A stretch of DNA of 64,000 bases from Microbacterium sp. Root180 (GTDB lineage: Bacteria > Actinomycetota > Actinomycetes > Actinomycetales > Microbacteriaceae): NCBI RefSeq assembly GCF_001428485.1, contig NZ_LMHS01000001.1, forward strand, positions 620,404-684,403, given 5' to 3'. How positions within the stretch are numbered: position 1 is the first letter of the stretch; every line of letters begins with the position of its first letter. Positions 51,540-59,558 of the stretch are shown piece after piece. The translations under genes were made by a program, and so were the position numbers. The notes below the pieces were generated by a model, which saw only the letters and a list, made by a program, of their open reading frames with translations, searched no databases and had not been told where the DNA came from.

Positions 51540-52805
51540 GTGCTCCTCTGTCTCACCGCGAACCATCGGAACGCGAGTCTCGACGTCCTGGAGCGACTCT
51601 CCCTAGGGGCCCCTGCCGCCACACGCGCGCTGGTCGACGACGAGCTCTTCGTCGCCGGAGCCGTCGTGCTCGCGACCTGCAACCGCTTCGAGGCCTACCT
51701 CGACATCGACGAGCCGCTCACCGGCGGCGAGGCGGTCGCGGTCGAGTCCGTCGTCGAGGCGATGGCCGCGGCATCCGATGTCCCCGTCGAGCTGCTGCGC
51801 TCGTCCGTCGAGGTGCACCAGGGAGCGGATGCTGCCGCCCACCTCTTCGCGGTGACCAGCGGACTCGAGTCCGTCGTCGTCGGCGAGGACGAGATCTCAG
51901 GTCAGGTGCGTCGCGCGCTCGATGCCGCGCGCGCCGACGGCATGACCAGCGGCGAGCTCGAACGGCTCTTCCAGAAGGCGACCCACACCAGCCGCGGCAT
52001 CCGCAATCGCACCGGCCTGCGCGGCACCCACCGTTCGCTCGTGCGCTTCGCGCTCGACCTCGCCTCCTCGCGCGTCGCGGACTGGGCCGCCGCCCGCGTG
52101 GTCGTCGTGGGCACCGGCCGCTACGCAGCGCGGACCGTCGAGGCCGTGCGCGCCCGTGGTGCGAGCGAACTGCAGGTGTTCTCACCCTCCGGCCGCGCGA
52201 GCGCGTTCGCCACCCAGCACGGGCTCACCCCTGTCGAGGACTTCGCCGCCGCGGCCGCCGAGGCCGACGTCGTGATCACTTGCACCGCCGACGCGGTCGT
52301 GCACGCCGACGCGTTCACGCCGGGTCACCGCGTGCTCGTGATCGACCTGGGCCTGCCGCGCAACGTCGATCCCGAGGTCGGACGCGTCGACGCGGTCGAG
52401 CTGCTCGATCTCGAGACCATCCGCCTGCACGCTCCTCTCGAGGAGTTCAGCGCGCACTCCGATGCCCGCGCGATCGTCGGCGATGCCGCGACCGAGTTCG
52501 CGGCCGATCGTGCCGCCGGCCCCGCCATCACGGCGCTGCGCAGCGATGTGCTCGGGATCGTCGAGGCCGAGATCGCCCGGGCGCGCGCACGGGGCGCTGG
52601 AGACGAGACCGAGGCCGCACTGCGCCACCTGGCGGGTGTGCTGCTGCACCGCCCGTCCGTGCGCATCCGCGAGCTGGCCGTCGACGGGCGCCTCGACGAG
52701 GTGCACGCCGCGCTCGAGACGCTGCATGGGCTCGCCGTCGACGATGCCGGCGACACCGGCGACGCCGGCGACACGCGGGCCGATCCGTGGTCCGCTTCGG
52801 CCTGA
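51540..52805 (+). CDS. hemA: Glutamyl-tRNA reductase
   Basis: 421 residues. LTANHRNASLDVLERLS is the typical start, the nucleophilic cysteine lies in LATCNRFEAYLD, and SGLESVVVGEDEISGQVRRAL, RTGLRGTHRSLVRFALDLA and DLGLPRNVDPEV follow. It reduces glutamyl-tRNA to glutamate-1-semialdehyde, the first committed step. The GTG at 51540 follows TGGAGGG. The C-terminal tail has a short GDTGDAGDTR repeat. Divergent promoters for hemA and hemE must fit in 58 bases. Confidence 0.95.
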   Translation: MLLCLTANHRNASLDVLERLSLGAPAATRALVDDELFVAGAVVLATCNRFEAYLDIDEPLTGGEAVAVESVVEAMAAASDVPVELLRSSVEVHQGADAAAHLFAVTSGLESVVVGEDEISGQVRRALDAARADGMTSGELERLFQKATHTSRGIRNRTGLRGTHRSLVRFALDLASSRVADWAAARVVVVGTGRYAARTVEAVRARGASELQVFSPSGRASAFATQHGLTPVEDFAAAAAEADVVITCTADAVVHADAFTPGHRVLVIDLGLPRNVDPEVGRVDAVELLDLETIRLHAPLEEFSAHSDARAIVGDAATEFAADRAAGPAITALRSDVLGIVEAEIARARARGAGDETEAALRHLAGVLLHRPSVRIRELAVDGRLDEVHAALETLHGLAVDDAGDTGDAGDTRADPWSASA

Positions 52806-52892
52806 GCCCGGCTCGCGCCTGAGTCCGCCGACCGCGCTCTGCGTGCGCGCTGGTCGCGACGGTGTCGGGATCGCGCTCGTCCGGACTTCCGC

Positions 52893-52923
52893 TTGACCCT
52901 CTCCTTGTGTGAGGGTCGATCGT
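52893..52923 (+). promoter_or_regulatory. MerR-type promoter with dyad operator
   Basis: TTGACC (-35, 52893-52898), then GACCCTC-N9-GAGGGTC (52895-52917) and a GATCGT -10, giving the long 19-base spacer typical of MerR/BmrR-type promoters. It lies directly before the MerR gene, so it should be autoregulated. Confidence 0.7.
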
Positions 52924-52933
52924 GGTCTCCAAC

Positions 52934-53755
52934 ATGTACACCATCGGAGAGTTCGCGGCCCTCGGGCGCGTGAGCGTGCGGATGCTGCGGCACTACGACG
53001 CGATCGGGCTCCTGCAGCCCGCCCGCGTCGACGATCGCACCGGCTACCGGCACTATTCGGCCGCGCAGCTCGGGACGCTGGTCCGCATCGTCGAGTTGCG
53101 CGAGATCGGCTGCGGTCTGGACGAGATCGGGGCGGTGATCTCGGCGCCGGACGAGCACGCTGTGCTGCGCGAGGTGCTCGTGCGCCGCCGCGTCGAGCTC
53201 GAAGCGTCGATCGAGGCCGATCGAAGCCGCATCGAGCGGATCGCCGAGCGTCTTCGTCGTCTGGAAGGAGAAGGAACGATGTCGGAAGTCGAGTATCGAT
53301 CGCTGGAGGCCGCCACGGTCTACGCCGTGGAGGGCCGAGCGCCGGGGATGGGCCCTGAGAATGTCGGGCCGATGATCGATCCGCTGCTGGGGAGGCTGAT
53401 CGGCGCCATCGAAGGGGCCGGTCGATCTCCGATCGAGCCCGGTGTGTTCTGGTACGAGGCCGTGCCCGACTCGGAGGAGCTCGCCGTGCACGTGTCGTTC
53501 ACCGCCGACACCCCGGCTCAGCCCGCCGACGGCTACGAGGTCGTGTCGCTCCCCGCGGTGGAGACGGCTGCCGTGCTGGAGCATCGCGGAGACATGCCGA
53601 GCATCGGCGGCTCGTGGATGGCGCTCATGGGACAGATCGCGGAGGACGGCTACCGCATCGTCGGTCCGACGCGCGAGGTCTACGTCCACGCCCCGGATGA
53701 CCGCCCGCAGTCCGAGTGGGTGACCGAGCTCATCGCGCCCGTCGAGAAGGGCTGA
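52934..53755 (+). CDS. MerR-family regulator with GyrI-like effector-binding domain
   Basis: 273 residues. The MerR DNA-binding domain is YTIGEFAALGRVSVRMLRHYDAIGLLQPARVDDRTGYRHYS, followed by a coiled-coil dimer helix (about residues 75-115) and a C-terminal GyrI/BmrR-type ligand domain (about 125-273, ending YVHAPDD...WVTELIAPVE). Such proteins sense hydrophobic cations or drugs. ATG 52934 is preferred to GTG 52922 because the promoter would start transcription after 52922. No target gene other than itself is adjacent. Confidence 0.92.
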   Translation: MYTIGEFAALGRVSVRMLRHYDAIGLLQPARVDDRTGYRHYSAAQLGTLVRIVELREIGCGLDEIGAVISAPDEHAVLREVLVRRRVELEASIEADRSRIERIAERLRRLEGEGTMSEVEYRSLEAATVYAVEGRAPGMGPENVGPMIDPLLGRLIGAIEGAGRSPIEPGVFWYEAVPDSEELAVHVSFTADTPAQPADGYEVVSLPAVETAAVLEHRGDMPSIGGSWMALMGQIAEDGYRIVGPTREVYVHAPDDRPQSEWVTELIAPVEKG

Positions 53756-53862
53756 CGCCGGGGAGCGGATGCTGCGCCGTGGCGGGCGCGCGGAGGGTCC
53801 GGCGCCGGCTCGCCACGGTGTGCGATGTCTGTCCCGGCGGGTGTGGATAACTCCATTGAGTG

Positions 53863-53878
53863 TCGTACATATGTTCTA
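53863..53878 (+). promoter_or_regulatory. LexA-like (SOS) box of the DUF222/HNH gene
   Basis: TCGTAC-ATAT-GTTCTA matches TCGAAC-N4-GTTCGA with two differences and lies 11 bases before the ATG; TAGGCT overlapping its end could be the -10 of a leaderless transcript. SOS boxes before DUF222/13E12-type HNH genes are usual in actinobacteria. Confidence 0.65.
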
Positions 53879-53889
53879 GGCTCGAAAGT

Positions 53890-55206
53890 ATGGCGCTGAA
53901 CCCGGATCCTGTCGACGAAGAGGACTTCCTCGATCGCGACGTGGATGACTTCGTGCCACCCGTGCCCGATGCGGTTGATCTCGTGATCGAGGTCGCGACG
54001 ATGATGTCGGTGTTCGCGGCCGATCGGTTCGAGCGCGTGCACGGGATGCGGCGGGAGGCACTCGATGACGCTGCCCGTCACGGCGTCGCGCTGACCGATG
54101 TGGTCGAGCGTGGAATCCGTCTCGAGCTCGCCGCCGCGCTGCGGATGACCGAGCATGCCGCCGGCGCGCTGATCGCGCGGGCCGAAGCGCTCGTGCGCCG
54201 ATTCCCGGACATGCTCGATTCTCTCGGCGGTGGGCGCACGACCGAGCGCCATGCGGAGATCTTCGTCGATGCGATGGTCGAGGTCGAGGTCGAGCTGTGC
54301 GACACGTTGGTCCCCCGGGCGGTTGCGCTCGCCGAGGTCGAGGCGGCGGGAACTTTCCGGCGCTCCCTCGCGCGACTGATCGAGACGGTGCGGGCGCAGA
54401 CGCTCGATGAGCGGCACGCGGCAGCGGTGACTCGTCGCCGGGTGCATGTCGAGCGGGTCGATGACGGCATGGCTTGGCTGATGGCGTATCTGCCGGCCGT
54501 CGAGGCCCACGCGATCCACTCGCGCCTGACGTCGATGGCGAAGGCGATCGTGGCCGATGATGGCGAGAGTCGCACGCTCGACCAGGTGCGCGCCGACGTT
54601 CTCGGCGATCTGCTCATCGAAGGCGACACGACTGCCCTCCCCGTGGCTGCGCGGGGGATGAAGGCGTCGGTCGTGGTCACTGTTCCGGCCCTTGCGCTGG
54701 TGAAGGAAGAGCTCGTGCCCGGTTCTGAACCGGCCAGTGTCGAGGGTGTCGGGCTGATCTCGCACGCGCGTGCTCGGGAACTGTGCGGCGGATCGGACGG
54801 ATGGATGAGGGTCCTCACCCATCCCGAGACCGGGATGGTGATCTCGGTCGGTCGCGACCGGTATCGTCCGCCGCCGGAGTTGCGCAAGCTCGTCCGGTGG
54901 CGGGCGGACCGGTGCATGGCTCCCGGATGCGGTATGCCGGCGTCGAGATGCGAGATCGATCACTCGATCGCGTGGGAGCACGGTGGGCGCACAGCGCTGT
55001 GGAACCTCTGTCCGCTGTGCAAGGGCCATCATCGGGTGAAGCATCACGGCGGCTGGACCGTGCGTCAGCTCGAGGGCAGCGGCGGATCACTGGAGTGGAT
55101 CTCACCCACCGGACGGCGGTATGTGGTCGAGCCGGCGAGGCGGGTGCCGGTCTTCCGGGTGAACGAGGTCGCCGATGCGGATGCCGTGGGCGCGCCACCG
55201 TTCTGA
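53890..55206 (+). CDS. DUF222 / HNH endonuclease (13E12-type)
   Basis: 438 residues. The DUF222 domain fills about residues 50-330 (LRMTEHAAGALIARAEAL, FRRSLARLIETVRAQTLDERHAAAVTRRRVHVERVDDGMAWLMAYLP). The C-terminal HNH core has RCMAPGCG, CEIDHSIAWEHGGRTALWNLCPLCKGHHRVKH. These genes are multi-copy in actinobacteria and often damage-inducible; their role is unknown. A LexA-like box precedes the ATG at 53890, which follows a CGAAAGT stretch without a good ribosome site. A GC-rich minisatellite follows the gene. Confidence 0.92.
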   Translation: MALNPDPVDEEDFLDRDVDDFVPPVPDAVDLVIEVATMMSVFAADRFERVHGMRREALDDAARHGVALTDVVERGIRLELAAALRMTEHAAGALIARAEALVRRFPDMLDSLGGGRTTERHAEIFVDAMVEVEVELCDTLVPRAVALAEVEAAGTFRRSLARLIETVRAQTLDERHAAAVTRRRVHVERVDDGMAWLMAYLPAVEAHAIHSRLTSMAKAIVADDGESRTLDQVRADVLGDLLIEGDTTALPVAARGMKASVVVTVPALALVKEELVPGSEPASVEGVGLISHARARELCGGSDGWMRVLTHPETGMVISVGRDRYRPPPELRKLVRWRADRCMAPGCGMPASRCEIDHSIAWEHGGRTALWNLCPLCKGHHRVKHHGGWTVRQLEGSGGSLEWISPTGRRYVVEPARRVPVFRVNEVADADAVGAPPF

Positions 55207-55303
55207 ACCGGGGCCGAGTGGCGGTGGAGCGGGGCGGCCGCCTCGAGCTCGGCTGCGTGGGCCGGCGTGGGTCGGTCGGTGGGTGTGGATCGGCGTGCGG
55301 ATC

Positions 55304-55436
55304 GGTGGGTGTCGAGCGCGGGTGTGTGGGCTGGCGCGGGTCGGTGGGTGTCGAGCGCGGGTGTGTGGGCTGGCGCGGGTCGGTGGGTGTCGAGCGCGGC
55401 TGTGTGGGCTGGCGCGGGTCGGTGGGTGTAGAGCGG
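55304..55436 (+). repeat. 39-base minisatellite (three full copies and a partial)
   Basis: GGTGGGTGTCGAGCGCGGGT... repeats at 55304-55342, 55343-55381 and 55382-55420 with almost no change, then a partial copy from 55421. Diverged pieces extend the array to the left (about 55270). A second short array of 13-base units (GGTTCGCGTCGCG) lies at 55624-55660. Together they fill the 473-base gap 55207-55679, in which I see no gene; the multiple-of-three period keeps several frames open by chance. Confidence 0.9.
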
Positions 55437-55679
55437 TGGATCGGGGCGCGGCGGGTGTGGGGCGGCGGGCGGATCGCGCATCGTCGGCGGGTATGACTCG
55501 GCGGGAGTGACTCGGCTGGTGCGGATCGGCTGGTGCGGATCGGCAGAGGTTCGCGCGCGTCGAGCGATGAGGGTGAATCGGCCGCTGGGTCGGTGCTGGA
55601 TCGGCGGCTGTGACTCGGCGGGCGGTTCGCGTCGCGGGTTCGCGTCGCGGGTTCGCGTAGTCGCGCTCGGGCCGCGTCC

Positions 55680-56456
55680 TCAGGCGAGCTCGTGCAGAAG
55701 AAATGCGGCCAGGAAGCCGATCGTCGCGTAGAGGCCGGTGAGGGCGCGCTGCTCCGCGAAGGCCTCGGGGATCATCGTGTTGCAGACCATGGCGAGGAGG
55801 CCGCCGGCGGCGATCGTCGTGATCAGCGCGATGAGTTCGGGCGGCGCCGACTGGAACGCGACAAGGCCCAGCACGGCCGCGAGGACGGTCACGAGAGCGA
55901 TGCCCGACCAGAGGAGGGCGATCGCGCGACCGCTCGATCCGCTGCGCTTCAGGGCGGCGGTGGAACCGAGTCCCTCGGGGATGTTGCTGATCGCGATGGC
56001 CGCGACGATCGGGATGCTGATGCCGCCCTGCAGCACCGACAGACCCATCACGATGGACTCGGGGATGCCGTCGATGAGCGCCCCGATCGCGATGGCTGCG
56101 CCGGTGCCGCCGGCGAGCTTGGCGCGCCTCGCCACGATGTTCGCAGAGGGCTCGACGGAGACGCCAGCCGCCGGTTTCGCCGGTCGCCGCCTCGGACGCG
56201 ACACCAGCCAGTCCGCGACGATGTAGATGATCGCGCCCGCCAGGAACCCCACGGCCGTCGGAACAAGCCCGCCGACATCCGCCGCCTCTTCGACGAGCTC
56301 GAATGCCAGCGTCGAGATGAGCACACCCGAGCCCAGCGCCATGATCCCGGCGACGACCCGCTGCGGGATGTCCACGAACCACGCGACGACGGCGCCGAGA
56401 AGAAGCGCGCCGCCCCCGATCAGCCCGCTCAGCGCCGCGAGCCACACATTCGCCAT
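55680..56456 (-). CDS. ZIP-family metal transporter
   Basis: 258 residues with about eight membrane segments. The metal-site helices read GAAIAIGALIDGIPESIVMG and IVAAIAISNIPEGLGSTAALKRSG, with the His of the usual HNxPEG replaced by Ser and the first motif HxxPE-like site as DGIPES. A basic loop (SRPRRRPAKPAAG) lies after the third helix. ZIP proteins carry zinc or other divalent metals into the cytosol. The start at 56456 is the ATG nearest the first helix; the promoter region contains an 18-base repeat array. Confidence 0.85.
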   Translation of the reverse strand: MANVWLAALSGLIGGGALLLGAVVAWFVDIPQRVVAGIMALGSGVLISTLAFELVEEAADVGGLVPTAVGFLAGAIIYIVADWLVSRPRRRPAKPAAGVSVEPSANIVARRAKLAGGTGAAIAIGALIDGIPESIVMGLSVLQGGISIPIVAAIAISNIPEGLGSTAALKRSGSSGRAIALLWSGIALVTVLAAVLGLVAFQSAPPELIALITTIAAGGLLAMVCNTMIPEAFAEQRALTGLYATIGFLAAFLLHELA

Positions 56457-56562
56457 GGCGTCAACCTAACCCCGGACGAACGCCGGATGCCCCGGCCACG
56501 CGGGTCGGAGCATCCGCGCTCGCTGGGTCACGCCCGGGAGTCAGGCCATCGGATGCCGGGCA

Positions 56563-56671
56563 CCTGTCAGTCCATGGGTTCCCGTCAGTCGATGGATAAC
56601 CCGTCAGTCCCCGGGCACCCGTCAGTCCCCGGGCACCCGTCAGTCCGTGGATACCCGTCAGTCCGGGGTTC
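56563..56671. repeat. Array of six 18-base repeats upstream of the ZIP transporter
   Basis: Six units of CCCGTCAGTCCNNGGNNN follow each other at 56563, 56581, 56600, 56618, 56636 and 56654, with one extra base between the second and third. Units 3 and 4 are identical. The conserved core is CCGTCAGTC. It lies in the 227-base gap between the dehydrogenase stop and the ZIP start. Confidence 0.9.
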
Positions 56672-56683
56672 GGCGCTCGGTCG

Positions 56684-57760
56684 TCAGTGAGCCAGCGCGT
56701 GCCCGCGGTCGCCGGCGGCGAGGCGCTCGGCGGCGAGACCCTCCGCCGCCTCGAGCGGCGTGACGCCCCGCGTCTCGGCCTCGTCGAAGATCGTGCGCAG
56801 CGTGTCGCCGATGCGGCCGACCCGCTCCATGATCTCGGGTCGCGAGCCGAGCCTCTTCGCCTCGAGGTCGAGGTAGATGACACCGCCCGCGTTGACCACG
56901 AAGTCGGGGGCGTACAGGATGCCGCGCCCGGCGAGGCGGTCCGCGCCCGAACGTGCCGCGAGCGGGTTGTTCGCGGGTCCGCACACCGACTTGGCGTTGA
57001 GGGCATCGATGACGTCGTCGGTCAGCAGTCCGCCGATTCCGGCGGGAACGAAGACGTCGGCGGGCACGAGGTGCTCCTCGCCCGGCATCGCCCAGTCGGC
57101 ACCCAGCTCGAGCGCGAGGTCGCGCTTGGCCGGGTTGACGTCGGTCACCGTGAGCACGGCGCCCTCGGCGGCCAGACGCACGGCGAGGCGACTGCCGACC
57201 TGACCGAGGCCCGACACCGTGATGCGACGGCCCGAGAGGTCGGCGGAGCCCGTCACGCGCTCGAGCGTCGCGCGCAGCGACTCGTAGACGCCGAGGCTCG
57301 TGGGGCCGGCCGGCTCGCCCGAACCGCCCACCGCATCGGGGAGGCCCACGACGTGCTCGGTGCGCTCGCTCACGATGAGCATGTCCTCGGTCGTCGAGCC
57401 CACGTCCTCCGCCGTGCGGTACAGGCCGTGCAGCGACTCGACGGCATCACCCAGGTCGAGGAAGGCGGCACGGCGACGCTCGGCGTCGAGCACGGTGCCC
57501 TCGGGCAGCGCGATCACGGACTTGCCCCCGCCCGCGTCGAGCCCCGCCGCCGCGTTCTTGAGCGTCATCGCCGCCGACAGACGCAGGGCGTCGCCGAGAG
57601 CATCGCTCCAATGCGGGTACGTCCACAGCCGCGCACCGCCCAGAGCAGAACCGAGCACCGAGGAATGAAGGGCCACGACGATGACGAGACCACTCCGCCG
57701 GCCGGTGATCACCTCCACGCGCTCGTGCGTGAAATCGGGCAGGGGCAGGGTGTGCGTCAT
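56684..57760 (-). CDS. Branched-chain amino acid (valine/leucine) dehydrogenase
   Basis: 358 residues. It belongs to the Glu/Leu/Phe/Val dehydrogenase family: LGGARLWTYPHWSDALGDALRLSAAMTLKNAAAGLDAGGGKSVI includes the catalytic lysines, and VSGLGQVGSRLAVRLAAEGAVLTVTDVN is the NAD site. Length and the GGARLW region point to the valine/leucine branch, which deaminates branched-chain amino acids to 2-oxo acids. ATG 57760 follows CCGAAGGAAGAAC on the minus strand. Confidence 0.92.
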   Translation of the reverse strand: MTHTLPLPDFTHERVEVITGRRSGLVIVVALHSSVLGSALGGARLWTYPHWSDALGDALRLSAAMTLKNAAAGLDAGGGKSVIALPEGTVLDAERRRAAFLDLGDAVESLHGLYRTAEDVGSTTEDMLIVSERTEHVVGLPDAVGGSGEPAGPTSLGVYESLRATLERVTGSADLSGRRITVSGLGQVGSRLAVRLAAEGAVLTVTDVNPAKRDLALELGADWAMPGEEHLVPADVFVPAGIGGLLTDDVIDALNAKSVCGPANNPLAARSGADRLAGRGILYAPDFVVNAGGVIYLDLEAKRLGSRPEIMERVGRIGDTLRTIFDEAETRGVTPLEAAEGLAAERLAAGDRGHALAH

Positions 57761-58004
57761 CGCGGTTCTTCCTTCGGCGGGCCTTGTGGGCAGTGCGCTG
57801 CGGACGCCGCGGCTTTGCGGCATCCCTCCCTATTGCACCACTGTGTGACGAAGTGTTCAACCGTGTCGCGTCGCACCGCGCAATGTGCGCAGCCAGGGAC
57901 TGTCGATCGGCGCATGTCATGCGCACGCTGATGCCCGCGCGCGTCGCCGTGCCATCGAACGTCATCCAGTGTCGAACGCACGAGTGCGGCGTTACTGTCG
58001 GACC

Positions 58005-58805
58005 ATGCCCGAGCAGTACACGCACGGCCACCACGAGAGTGTCCTGCGATCCCACGAGAAGCGCACCGTCGCGAACTCGGCCGCCTACCTCATCCCGTCG
58101 CTGAAGCCGGGGCTGCGCATCCTGGATGTCGGGTCCGGGCCCGGCACGATCACGATCGATCTGGCCGAACGAGTCGCGCCGGGAACGGTGACAGGGTTGG
58201 ATGCCGCCGCCGACGTCGTCGCGAAGGCCACGGCGCTTGCCGCACAGCGCGAGGTGGGCAACGTCTCCTTCGCCGTCGGCGACGCCTACGCGCTCGAGGC
58301 GCCGGCGGGTTCGTACGACATCGTGCACGCGCACCAGGTCCTGCAGCATCTCTCTCGTCCGGTCGACGCGCTGCGCGAGTTCCGGCGCGTGCTCGCCGCC
58401 GACGGCATCGTCGCCGCTCGCGACGTCGACTATGCCGGCGTCATCTGGTTCCCCCTCCTGCCGGGCCTCGATGAATGGCACGAGGTCTATCTGCAGGTCC
58501 ACCGCGCCGTCTCGGGCGAACCCGCGGCGGGCCGCCGGCTGAAGGCCTGGGCGCGCGAAGCGGGCTTCGCCGAGGTCGCCTCGTCGGCGTCGCTCTGGCT
58601 CTTCGAGTCGCCCGAGGCCCGCGAGTGGTGGGGCGGTGCATGGGCGGAGCGCGCACTGCACTCCACGTTCGCGCAGCACGCCATCGACCTCGGCATCGCC
58701 GATCGGGCCGGTCTCGAGCGCATCGCCGACGGGTGGCGGGAGTGGGCGGCCTCGGAGGACGGCTGGTTCTTCATGCCGCACGCCGAGATTCTCGCCCGCG
58801 GCTGA
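58005..58805 (+). CDS. Class I SAM-dependent methyltransferase
   Basis: 266 residues. Motif I is ILDVGSGPGTITIDLAERV, motif post-I VTGLDAAADVVAKA, motif II region YDIVHAHQVLQHLSRP and post-motif LREFRRVLAADGIVAARDVDY, typical of UbiE/arsM-like methyltransferases. The substrate is unknown. The ATG at 58005 has no ribosome site and a GTTACT box a few bases upstream, so it is probably leaderless. Its last 12 codons belong to a repeat unit that is copied twice downstream. Confidence 0.9.
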   Translation: MPEQYTHGHHESVLRSHEKRTVANSAAYLIPSLKPGLRILDVGSGPGTITIDLAERVAPGTVTGLDAAADVVAKATALAAQREVGNVSFAVGDAYALEAPAGSYDIVHAHQVLQHLSRPVDALREFRRVLAADGIVAARDVDYAGVIWFPLLPGLDEWHEVYLQVHRAVSGEPAAGRRLKAWAREAGFAEVASSASLWLFESPEAREWWGGAWAERALHSTFAQHAIDLGIADRAGLERIADGWREWAASEDGWFFMPHAEILARG

Positions 58806-59014
58806 ACCCGTGGGCTGAGCCTGTGTCCGCCCGTGTCTCGTGCCCGCGCCGACATGCTCGCCCACGCCGACATGCTCGTCCCGCGGCGGAACTCATAGGC
58901 TGAGCCTGTGTCCGCCGGCGTCATGCCCACGCCGAGATCCCCGCCGCCGACATCCCCGCCCGCGCCGACATGCTCGCCCCGCGGCGGAACTCATAGGCTG
59001 AGCCTGTGACCGCC
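58783..59014 (+). repeat. Triplicated unit: gene end plus leaderless promoter of the YbaK gene
   Basis: Copies at 58783-58831, 58867-58916 and 58965-59014. The shared core is CGCGG-GGAAC--ATAGGCTGAGCCTGTGNCCGCC, which holds the -10 box (TAGGCT, last copy 58994-58999) and the GTG start codon of the YbaK gene. The first copy lies over the last codons of the methyltransferase. The last two copies are 98 bases apart and almost identical over 50 bases. Confidence 0.85.
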
Positions 59015-59482
59015 CACCTTCCCGCACGCAGCCGCCTCGTCCACGACTCCCTCCGCGCAGCCGGCATCACCGGCGACATCGTGGTGCTCCCGGATGCCGC
59101 GTCCACCGCCTCCCTCGCCGCAGCCGCCCTCGGGGTCGAGGTCGGCGCGATCGCCAACAGCCTCGTGTTCTGGTCGGACGACGAGCCTCTCCTCGTGATG
59201 ACGAGCGGCGCGCACCGCGTCGACACGGCGGCGCTCGCCGACCGCCTCGGCCGGACGAGCGTCCGCCGCGCCACCCCCGAGCAGGTCCGTGAGGCGACCG
59301 GCCAGGCCATCGGGGGAGTCGCCCCGACGGGGCATCCGTCTGCGCTCACCACGGTGATCGACGAGGACCTCGCCGGCTACCCCGAGATCTGGGCCGCCGG
59401 CGGCACGCCGCACACGGTCTTCCCGCTGACGTACGACGAGCTCGTCGCCCTCACCGGCGGAACGGTCGCGAAGGTCGACTGA
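59006..59482 (+). CDS. YbaK/EbsC-family protein (prolyl-tRNA editing domain type)
   Basis: 158 residues. The YbaK fold is seen in LPDAASTASLAAAALGVEVGAIANSLVFW, LVMTSGAHRVDTAALADRLG, ATPEQVREATGQAIGGVAPTGH and IWAAGGTPHTVFPLTYDELVALTGG; the conserved lysine of active deacylases (usually in VKSL) is Asn-Ser-Leu here. Family members clear mischarged tRNA. The GTG at 59006 is set six bases after a TAGGCT box; two upstream copies of the same promoter and start codon precede it. Confidence 0.9.
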   Translation: MTAHLPARSRLVHDSLRAAGITGDIVVLPDAASTASLAAAALGVEVGAIANSLVFWSDDEPLLVMTSGAHRVDTAALADRLGRTSVRRATPEQVREATGQAIGGVAPTGHPSALTTVIDEDLAGYPEIWAAGGTPHTVFPLTYDELVALTGGTVAKVD

Positions 59483-59493
59483 CCAGGTCCGTT

Positions 59494-59547
59494 CGTGCGG
59501 GCGAATGCGCGCGTTCCTCGCGTGAGTTCCGTGCATTCGCCCGCACG
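59494..59547. terminator. Convergent terminator between the YbaK and glycosidase genes
   Basis: CGTGCGGGCGAATGC (59494-59508) pairs perfectly with GCATTCGCCCGCACG (59533-59547). It fills the 76-base gap and may serve both genes. Confidence 0.7.
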
Positions 59548-59558
59548 ATCGGATGTGC

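Noticed and set aside
55304-55436. 39-base array as a coding repeat protein or CRISPR
   Set aside because: Several frames are open only because 39 is a multiple of three; there is no ribosome site, no spacer sequence and no protein-like flank.
56563-56671. 18-base array as a CRISPR
   Set aside because: Repeats are directly adjacent with no spacers of unique sequence and there are no cas genes in the window.
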